Source: Desulfurococcales archaeon (lineage in GTDB: Archaea; Thermoproteota; Thermoprotei_A; Sulfolobales; Fervidicoccaceae). Taken from it: a DNA stretch of 5,421 nucleotides. The stretch is taken from NCBI GenBank assembly GCA_027048265.1, contig JALTXS010000030.1, positions 1 to 5,421 on the forward strand. The letters run 5' to 3'. Position 1 is the stretch's first letter. Each line of letters opens with the position of its first letter. Positions 1 through 5,076 of the stretch are shown here, in pieces. The notes below the pieces were generated by a model. That model had not been told where the DNA came from, did not search any database, and saw only the letters and a list, made by a program, of their open reading frames with translations. The position numbers and the translations under genes were made by a program.

Positions 1-2451
1 CCATAGTTTTCCTTCTGGTGTGGGGTAGTTTTCGAGGTTTTGTCCGTATAGTTTTTGTAGGGTTTTGAGGAGTTGCTGGGAGAAGGCCCTGGTGGTCTTG
101 GGGGGTTTTTTCATGAGGCCCTGGCTGGAGAGGTAGTTCACCAGGTCCAGGGCATCCACCTTCCCATCACCATTGGCATCAAGGGACAGGGTGTCTTTAG
201 TTACGCTAACCCCGTTTACTAGCTTATCTAGGTCCATCCGCTTTAGCTGCTGGAAGACCATATGCGCACCCGCTTTGCCCGCTGTGGTGTTGGGCAGGTT
301 GGAGATTACTGCTATCAGTTTTCCTATCCGCTTGGCAGCTACCGCCCTTTTTCCCAGCGTTTCTATAGTTTGCTGAGGGAGAGGTGGTGCTTTCTTCGCC
401 TGGGCCGTTAGGGTCACATCTAGGGTGGGCTCCGTGGTTAGGTTCGTTGCTATCTCGAGCACAGCGCTGTACGAGGTATAGGCGCTGGGCTTGTAGGCAA
501 TCTTAACCAATATGCTGCCCCCAGGAGGTAGGGTATATGGGCTCGAGAGATTAACGGCGAATACACCAGTGTCTCCCCTCAGGTTCACAGAAGTTAGCTC
601 AACCGCCTCACCCAGCGTGTTGCTGATGGTTATCGTGGCGCTCACCGTGTTTCCTGGTTCTGTCGGTGGGAATGTTACACTTGTAGGCGCAACGATTAAT
701 GGAGGGGTGGATGACCCCTCGCCTCCTCCAGCGCCCCCAGTTCCTCCGCCTCCAACAAGGCTACTTGGGAGAGGGGTTCCACACATTAGGAGTATTGCGG
801 GATCCGCTATTGGTTTGGTATCATAGATTTCCCTTGGAGGCATCATGGAGTAATCTTCCCCAACATATATAGGGTTATCTGCGATGCCATCTCTATCGGC
901 ATCAGTATTGTCGTGCCAGGAGTAGTAGTTCCCCAGTTTGGACGAATGGGTTACAGAGTTGTACTCGTAGCTCAGAGGCACAGGCGTTAGCATAGTGTCA
1001 TTTGTGAAAGACACTACACTACCATGGTAGAATATCGATCCGGGGCTGTCTCGTAGAAATGCATTCATATAGATGTGGGCATCAACTGTGATATCTTCAT
1101 CATAATTGACGCTTATTACGGAGTTATTGAAGAGGTTGCATGCAATAGTTGCATTATATGTATCGTCGTCCAGCCCAATGGCGTAATATTCCATGTTGTC
1201 AAAGATATTTCTAACAATGAGAATGTTCTTTGCGGGACTAGTCATCCATATGGCACTAATAAGGTTCTCGAACCTGTTACCCTGGATAACAATATCGCTG
1301 TTGGGCACCTTTAAATATATGGATCCGGTATAGATAACGCCTGGGATAGTGCGAGTTGTTCTCCCAAATCTGTCTATTATGTTTGCTGTGAAGTTGTTGT
1401 CCTTAATCGTTGTCTTGTTGGATTTGTATATTCGTATGAATGTGGGAAATCCCGATCCCACCTTCTCGTATTGTGCTTTGAACTCATTACTATCTATTCT
1501 TATATCCACACTCATCTCTACAAGTATAGCCTGGCTCGGCTTCTCGCTTAGTATTTTTATACGGCTGTTTCTAAGGGTTATCCCATTAGAATAAGCGATT
1601 TCCAGTATGTAGCTTTTGTTAGCGTTGAAGATGCTGTCATTAATATCCACGTCAGTGGAGTTGAATATCGTGACCGTGCCCGTGTCGAAAGTAGAGCCTA
1701 TGAGCTCGACAGAAGATGAACCGCTTATTACTAGGGGGTACATCACCTGCCCTATTTTTTCACTTCTCATGTCAAGGAAGCTAATTGATACATTCCTGCT
1801 GTTTACGACAACTACCTGCCCGTAATCCTCCTCCATGCCGGAAATATTGTCTTCATTTTTCTCAATATATAGCAGAGGGAAGCCGTTTACTGTATTCCCA
1901 TAAACGTTCCCCCCTCCCCTTACATAATCTACTTTTATGCCGCCCCCGTCTAGGAATTCGTTGTTAATAATGGTATAAACACTCGAGCCGTCCTTTAACC
2001 ATATTATACCGCCATTATGAAAAACGTTCTCTTTTATAACAATATTTCTCGAGCCATCCTCTACCCAAATATCGGTGTAATTCAGCTCTAGGCCACTTAT
2101 CTCCACGTCGTGACAATTGTGCAGCCTTATCGCACTGCCGTAGATTCTTACTGTCGCATTAGGAGTTGCTGTTATAGTTATGCTCATGTTATAAAAGCTC
2201 CACTGGCCATAAGCCAGATACTGGCCGTTGTTGTTATAGTTGTTGTAAGTATCAGCGTAGTACAGGTTTATATCAAGGTTACCTGTGAACACTATTGCGT
2301 CTCCGTCACGGGCGTACTCTACTGCATTAATAAAATCCGAATAGCTGTCCACGTAATAGGTTTTGGCTGACACTATATTTGAAACTACTGGAATTATGAG
2401 AGTTGCTAGTGCTATAAGGGATACGGCAAAAAAGAGTCTGTAGAAGGACAC
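1..2451 (-). CDS. Secreted NosD-like beta-helix protein with Ig-like ASH domain and dockerin motif (3' end outside window)
   Basis: This frame stays open for 817 codons from a GTG at 2451-2449 to the window edge without a stop. The start is chosen because GGAGGGG lies 7 nt upstream and no other in-frame start precedes it. Residues 1-29 form a signal peptide: a Tyr/Arg N-terminus, a hydrophobic core (FFAVSLIALATLIIPVV) and a VSA-K cleavage-like site. Residues 30 to about 560 carry irregular Asn-rich repeats (IVIKENVF, TIINNEF, ITLRNS, TTIKDNNF, IVIQGNRFENL) typical of NosD/PbH1 right-handed beta-helices. They end with DADRDGIADNPIYV near residue 517, the usual close of archaeal NosD domains. 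A Gly-rich linker spans 567-579. Residues 584-685 resemble an ASH/choice-of-anchor Ig-like domain (PTSVTF, TITISNTLG, LPPGGSILVKIAYKP). DANGDGKVDALDL at 758-770 is a dockerin calcium loop. About 16 N-glycosylation sequons fit a surface glycoprotein. The ligand is unknown; carbohydrate binding or surface adhesion is inferred. Confidence 0.88.
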   Translation of the reverse strand, partial: MSFYRLFFAVSLIALATLIIPVVSNIVSAKTYYVDSYSDFINAVEYARDGDAIVFTGNLDINLYYADTYNNYNNNGQYLAYGQWSFYNMSITITATPNATVRIYGSAIRLHNCHDVEISGLELNYTDIWVEDGSRNIVIKENVFHNGGIIWLKDGSSVYTIINNEFLDGGGIKVDYVRGGGNVYGNTVNGFPLLYIEKNEDNISGMEEDYGQVVVVNSRNVSISFLDMRSEKIGQVMYPLVISGSSSVELIGSTFDTGTVTIFNSTDVDINDSIFNANKSYILEIAYSNGITLRNSRIKILSEKPSQAILVEMSVDIRIDSNEFKAQYEKVGSGFPTFIRIYKSNKTTIKDNNFTANIIDRFGRTTRTIPGVIYTGSIYLKVPNSDIVIQGNRFENLISAIWMTSPAKNILIVRNIFDNMEYYAIGLDDDTYNATIACNLFNNSVISVNYDEDITVDAHIYMNAFLRDSPGSIFYHGSVVSFTNDTMLTPVPLSYEYNSVTHSSKLGNYYSWHDNTDADRDGIADNPIYVGEDYSMMPPREIYDTKPIADPAILLMCGTPLPSSLVGGGGTGGAGGGEGSSTPPLIVAPTSVTFPPTEPGNTVSATITISNTLGEAVELTSVNLRGDTGVFAVNLSSPYTLPPGGSILVKIAYKPSAYTSYSAVLEIATNLTTEPTLDVTLTAQAKKAPPLPQQTIETLGKRAVAAKRIGKLIAVISNLPNTTAGKAGAHMVFQQLKRMDLDKLVNGVSVTKDTLSLDANGDGKVDALDLVNYLSSQGLMKKPPKTTRAFSQQLLKTLQKLYGQNLENYPTPEGKLW
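144..180 (-). other. Dockerin-type calcium-binding loop in the secreted protein
   Basis: Residues 758-770 read DANGDGKVDALDL, followed by VNYLSSQG. Asp758, Asn760, Asp762, Asp766 and Asp769 fall at positions 1, 3, 5, 9 and 12 of the dockerin F-hand loop (DxNxDGxxDxxD), and the following helix has the expected hydrophobic spacing. Classical type I dockerins have two such loops. Only one is visible here, and the segment before it (MDLDKLVNGVSVTKDTLSL) is at best a degenerate copy. It could act as a half-dockerin or simply as a calcium-stabilised module; no cohesin is seen in the window. Confidence 0.8.
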
Positions 2452-2458
2452 CTCGTTA

Positions 2459-2465
2459 CCCCTCC
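2459..2465 (-). promoter_or_regulatory. Shine-Dalgarno site of the beta-helix gene
   Basis: The minus strand reads GGAGGGG here, separated by 7 nt from the GTG at 2451-2449. It fixes the start of the long open frame. The same 7-nt spacing is seen at the livF-like gene. Confidence 0.7.
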
Positions 2466-2508
2466 GTTTTTATTTGAACTTTTCCGGACCAGAACTCTTA
2501 AGGTCAAG

Positions 2509-2515
2509 TTAAAAG
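2509..2515 (-). promoter_or_regulatory. Possible TATA box for the beta-helix gene
   Basis: CTTTTAA on the minus strand would place transcription initiation near 2485, giving a leader of about 35 nt that contains the Shine-Dalgarno site. A second TATA-like element, TTATAA at 2569-2574, would give a leader of roughly 95 nt. ATAAAAA near 2470 is too close to the start codon to use with a Shine-Dalgarno site. Read-through from the upstream tRNA transcript is also possible, since no clear terminator lies between them. Confidence 0.35.
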
Positions 2516-2594
2516 GGTTGGGTTTGAGCCATTTTGTCAAACCAGGTAGCCGCATAACATGTCTGGAGTTATAAGGAGGCTTAGTCAAAGTAGA

Positions 2595-2717
2595 TGGCGC
2601 CGGGGGCGGGATTCGAACCCGCGCGCCCGCAGAGGGGCAGTGGGTCTCTCGGCTTTGGAATGCTAGCCGGAAACCGGGTCTCGAGCCCACCGCCTTGGTC
2701 CGCTCGGCCACCCCGGC
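2595..2717 (-). tRNA. tRNA-Ser (anticodon CGA), type II, with intron and encoded CCA
   Basis: The acceptor stem GCCGGGG (2717-2711) pairs perfectly with CCCCGGC (2605-2599), followed by discriminator G at 2598 and CCA at 2597-2595. The D arm begins with GCCGAG. The anticodon stem GTGGG (2690-2686) pairs with CCCAC (2644-2640) once a 34-nt insert is removed, leaving loop CTCGAGA with anticodon CGA at 2683-2681, which reads the UCG codon. A long variable arm contains GCCC and GGGC as its stem. The T arm is GCGGG-TTCGAAT-CCCGC. The long variable arm together with a G discriminator supports Ser over Leu (A discriminator). The mature length is 89 nt including CCA. The gene lies upstream of the beta-helix gene on the same strand. 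Confidence 0.95.
2646..2679 (-). other. 34-nt tRNA intron at canonical position 37/38
   Basis: Removal of these bases joins G37 to A38 and restores a perfect 5-bp anticodon stem. GAGACCC occurs at both exon-intron boundaries, so sequence alone permits several equivalent junctions; position 37/38 is taken by convention for archaeal tRNAs. Exon bases CTCG (32-35) can pair with CGAG near the intron's 3' end. This gives a 4-bp central helix flanked by two AGA bulges, each cut as AG/A. That is the bulge-helix arrangement recognised by the archaeal splicing endonuclease. The inner helix expected of a strict BHB is weak, so the motif looks relaxed. Confidence 0.85.
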
Positions 2718-2750
2718 TCTTTATTCATGTATTTCCTCTCTTTATTGGAG

Positions 2751-2760
2751 GCTATATAAC
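2751..2760 (-). promoter_or_regulatory. TATA box of the tRNA-Ser gene
   Basis: GTTATATAGC on the minus strand lies about 40 nt upstream of the mature tRNA 5' end. It predicts a transcription start near 2730 and a short leader of about 13 nt for RNase P to remove. The element is nearly palindromic (GGCTATATAACC on the plus strand), so it might also serve the divergent operon. Confidence 0.6.
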
Positions 2761-2783
2761 CCTTGGTCGCCTTTCTGGTTGGT

Positions 2784-2800
2784 GGAGGGATTTTTTAAGG
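2784..2800 (+). promoter_or_regulatory. Likely BRE/TATA promoter of the thiolase-DUF35 operon
   Basis: A purine-rich stretch (GGAGGGA) followed by TTTTTTAAGG resembles an archaeal BRE plus TATA box. It predicts initiation near 2822, about 30 nt before the ATG at 2853, leaving space for a GGTG ribosome-binding motif at 2841-2844. The whole divergent gap 2718-2852 holds only this and the tRNA promoter; no other gene is seen in it. Confidence 0.5.
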
Positions 2801-2852
2801 CATTTGGGGAAATTGTTTTAGACAATAGATGTAATGGGACGGTGCAGCGCCC

Positions 2853-4016
2853 ATGGCTGGCAGAAGGGTAGCCATAGTGTCTATTGGCATGACGAGGTTT
2901 GGCAAGCACCCCGACAAGAAGCTGCTCGACCTCCTGGCTGAGGCCAGCCTTGAGGCGATGGATGACTTGCCCGAGGCCCCCGTGGATTCCCTTATCGTGA
3001 GCGTTATGAGCCCGGGCCTCTACGAGGGGATAACTGGGCCCGCGAATATACTGGCGGGTCTCCTGGGGTTCGAGGACAAGCTTGTCTACAGGGTGGAGAA
3101 CACCAGTGGAAGCGGGGGTGCCGCGTTAATGGCGGGGTGGACGGCCATAGCCTCGGGGGTGGTGGACAGCGTTCTAGTGGTTGGCGGCGAGAAGATGACC
3201 CACAAGTCAACCGCAGAGAACGCGGCTATAATAGCGGGGCTTGTCAACGAGTATGAGAGGAGGACGGGTATAACCCTGCCCAGCTACGCCGCTCTTATAG
3301 CCCGGCACTACATGGACAGGTACGGCATCGACAACGAGCCCCTGGCCCACGTTGCTGTTAAAAACCATCTCCACGGCAGCATGAACCCCAAGGCCCATTT
3401 CCAGAAGAGGATAACCCTGGAAGACTACTACAGGTCAAGGGTGGTGGCGGAGCCCCTCAGGGTCATGGATTATACCCCCATAAGCGACGGGGCTGCAGCC
3501 GTTCTGCTCATGGAGCTTGACAAGGCCCTCAGCTACACGAGCAAGCCAGTACTCATCACGGGCATAAGCGGGTCCACTGACACACACGTGGTGCACGAGC
3601 GCCCCGACCTCCTGGAGATGCGGGCTGTGAAAAACTCTGTGGAGAAGGCCCTCCGCATGGCGGGCAAGAGCATACGCGATGTCGGGCTTGTGGAGCTCCA
3701 TGACATGGCGACTATACTCGAGATAGCCCAGCTGGAGAACATGGGGTTCTACCCCAGGGGAGAGGCGTGGAGGGCTGCTATGGAGGGCTGGACCCGCTAC
3801 GACGGGGAGCTTCCCGTGAACACCAGTGGGGGCCTGAAAGCGAAGGGACACCCGATTGGGGCGACGGGAGTTGCCCAGGCCTACGAAATAACACTCCAAC
3901 TCTGGGGACAAGCTGGTGAGAGGCAGATAAAAAGCCAGCCCACTGCTGCCTTGTCCATGAGCATGGGCGGCTTCGGCCACAATGCCTTCACCCTCGTGTA
4001 CGAGCCGGGGTGGTGA
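2853..4016 (+). CDS. Thiolase-fold protein (SCP2/archaeal thiolase-like) lacking all cysteines
   Basis: The 387-residue protein has normal length for an archaeal thiolase. The ATG at 2853 is preceded by GGTG at 8 nt, and the frame is closed upstream by TAA at 2832. Thiolase landmarks appear in order: start RRVAIVSIGMTRFGKHP, core VENTSGSGGAALMAG (81-95), VVGGEKMT (109-116), SDGAAAVLLME (211-221), HDMATILE (283-290), NTSGGLKAKGHPIGATG (323-339) with His333, and a glycine-rich end MGGFGHNAFTLVYE. In active thiolases the core reads like VEAACASGG. Here the Cys position is Ser85 (AGT), and no cysteine occurs anywhere, so the usual acyl-enzyme and second Cys base are missing. It is coupled to a DUF35 gene, as in HMG-CoA synthase/thiolase complexes and in steroid-degrading Ltp2 aldolases, which are Cys-independent thiolase-fold enzymes. 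Acyl-CoA binding is likely; the reaction is unknown, with aldolase-like or scaffold roles inferred. Confidence 0.92.
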   Translation: MAGRRVAIVSIGMTRFGKHPDKKLLDLLAEASLEAMDDLPEAPVDSLIVSVMSPGLYEGITGPANILAGLLGFEDKLVYRVENTSGSGGAALMAGWTAIASGVVDSVLVVGGEKMTHKSTAENAAIIAGLVNEYERRTGITLPSYAALIARHYMDRYGIDNEPLAHVAVKNHLHGSMNPKAHFQKRITLEDYYRSRVVAEPLRVMDYTPISDGAAAVLLMELDKALSYTSKPVLITGISGSTDTHVVHERPDLLEMRAVKNSVEKALRMAGKSIRDVGLVELHDMATILEIAQLENMGFYPRGEAWRAAMEGWTRYDGELPVNTSGGLKAKGHPIGATGVAQAYEITLQLWGQAGERQIKSQPTAALSMSMGGFGHNAFTLVYEPGW

Positions 4017-4018
4017 GT

Positions 4019-4345
4019 ATGGGGTCCCTCAGGATACAAGTTTGCAGGTCCTGCGGGCGTGGATATTACCCGCCCAAGATAAGGTGCTCCTGCGGCTCTC
4101 GGGATTTCTACGAGGTGGAGCTCAGAGAGCCGGGACGCATAGTAACCCTCACTACGATATACGTGCCCCCCATAGGCTTCGAGCCTCCCCTGAGGGTAGC
4201 TATAGCTGAGTTCTCCAAGCACGGGCTCAAGGTACTAGGCAGGATAGATGGAGACTATGACCTAAAGGTGGGGGACCGGGTGTGGGCGGTGGAGAACAAC
4301 GGGGTGGTTGTCTTCTCGCCGGCTGAGGGCGGGGAGGGGGAGTAG
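4019..4345 (+). CDS. DUF35 zinc-ribbon/OB-fold acyl-CoA-binding partner protein
   Basis: The 108-residue product has an N-terminal rubredoxin-like zinc ribbon with Cys9, Cys12, Cys23 and Cys25 (CRSC and CSC). An OB-fold follows over about residues 32-100, with the family pattern GRIVTLTTIYVPP, GFEPPLRVAIAEF, KVLGRI and LKVGDRVWAV. Family members bind thiolase-fold enzymes and contribute to the CoA site or to substrate channelling. The ATG at 4019 lies 2 nt after the thiolase stop, with GGGGTGG 5 nt upstream. GTG codons at 4010 and 4013 are in frame and would overlap the thiolase gene, giving up to 111 residues, but they have poorer ribosome sites. The tight junction implies translational coupling and a fixed stoichiometry with the thiolase-like protein. 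The family call is firm; the substrate is unknown. Confidence 0.9.
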   Translation: MGSLRIQVCRSCGRGYYPPKIRCSCGSRDFYEVELREPGRIVTLTTIYVPPIGFEPPLRVAIAEFSKHGLKVLGRIDGDYDLKVGDRVWAVENNGVVVFSPAEGGEGE

Positions 4346-4346
4346 G

Positions 4347-5072
4347 CTAGAGGCCCAAGTAGGCTTGCCGTATGCTTTCGTCGTGGAGTATCTTGTCCCT
4401 GTCCCCCTCCCTTATTATGACCCCCTGCTCCATAACGTAGGCATAGTCCGCGTTCCTCAGAGCAGCAGCTATGTTCTGCTCCACGAGTAGTATGGCCAGG
4501 CCCTTCTCCCTCCGAAGGTTTGAAAGGAGGTCTATAATCTGGATGGCAATCTTTGGCGCGAGGCCTTGGCTGGGCTCGTCCAGGAGCAATATGCGGGGCT
4601 CCGACATGAGGGCTCTCCCTATGGCAAGCATCTGCTGCTCTCCCCCGCTCAGGGTTCCGGCCTTCTGCTCCCTCCTCTCCCTGAGCCTTGGGAATAGCTC
4701 GTATACCTGGGAGAGGGCCTCCTTATAGCCCGCCGTGTTCCTAGTCGACATCCTGGTGTAAGCGCCCAGTAGTAGGTTCTCCTCCACGGTGAGCTCGGGG
4801 AACAGCCTCCTTCCCTCGGGGACTAGTGTCATTCCCCGGGCGACCTTCTCGTGAGGAGGTACAAACGTGACGTCATCCCCCTCCATGATGACCTTTCCCT
4901 TCCAGGGCTTGTTTATCCCCATTATGGTGCGGAGGAGAGTAGTCTTGCCCGCGCCGTTGGGCCCCAGTACCACTGTCATGCTAGCCCTGTTTACCCTGAG
5001 GCTCACACCCCACAGGACCTGCATCTCACCATAGCCGGACTCCAAGCCCTCCACTACAAGGCTCTCGCCCAA
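4347..5072 (-). CDS. livF: Liv/HAAT-type ABC transporter ATP-binding protein (LivF-like)
   Basis: This is a cytoplasmic ATPase of a branched-chain amino acid/amide-type importer. In the 241-residue form, Walker A GPNGAGKTT is at 37-45, VPEGRRLFPELTVEENL (the LivF-style Q-loop region with Glu) begins near 84, signature LSGGEQQ is at 141-147, Walker B ILLLDEP is at 161-167, and VEQN carries Gln in place of the switch His, as is usual in LivF. The length matches the family. The TTG at 5072-5070 is chosen because GAGGTG (5085-5080) sits 7 nt upstream and the N-terminus then begins just before SLVVEGLESGYG. A TTG at 5111 would add 13 residues and overlap the upstream gene. The upstream livG-like gene ends 4 nt before this start, so the two are one operon. 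The substrate cannot be read from the ATPase; amino acids, amides, urea or short carboxylates are all possible. Confidence 0.9.
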   Translation of the reverse strand: MGESLVVEGLESGYGEMQVLWGVSLRVNRASMTVVLGPNGAGKTTLLRTIMGINKPWKGKVIMEGDDVTFVPPHEKVARGMTLVPEGRRLFPELTVEENLLLGAYTRMSTRNTAGYKEALSQVYELFPRLRERREQKAGTLSGGEQQMLAIGRALMSEPRILLLDEPSQGLAPKIAIQIIDLLSNLRREKGLAILLVEQNIAAALRNADYAYVMEQGVIIREGDRDKILHDESIRQAYLGL

Positions 5073-5076
5073 GCCT

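Noticed and set aside
512..826. Plus-strand open frame with Pro-rich stretch PPPAPPVPPPP
   Set aside because: The Pro run is the reverse complement of the Gly-rich linker of the minus-strand secreted protein.
144..2451. CRISPR or tandem DNA repeats suggested by the repetitive beta-helix region
   Set aside because: Repetition is at the protein level only (irregular Asn/Ile rungs); no regular identical DNA repeats with constant spacers are visible.
2461..2594. Possible terminator or small RNA between the tRNA and the beta-helix gene
   Set aside because: No convincing hairpin or T-run was seen on the minus strand; only TATA-like and Shine-Dalgarno elements could be supported.
2412..2711. Minus-strand open frame of 99 codons beginning in the tRNA region
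   Set aside because: It is a translation of the tRNA-Ser gene (its MAERTKAVGSRPG start is the familiar tRNA artefact) running into the leader and start of the beta-helix gene.
2594..2821. Plus-strand open frame of 75 codons with GAGFEPARP near its start
   Set aside because: GAGFEPA is the well-known spurious peptide from the antisense of a tRNA T arm; the rest is promoter sequence.
3435..3980. Minus-strand open frame of 181 codons inside the thiolase-like gene
   Set aside because: It is antisense to a well-supported gene in GC-rich DNA, has no family features, and has no ribosome site that I could see.
3881..4222. Minus-strand open frame of 113 codons across the thiolase/DUF35 junction
   Set aside because: It is antisense to two recognised genes and shows no recognisable domain.
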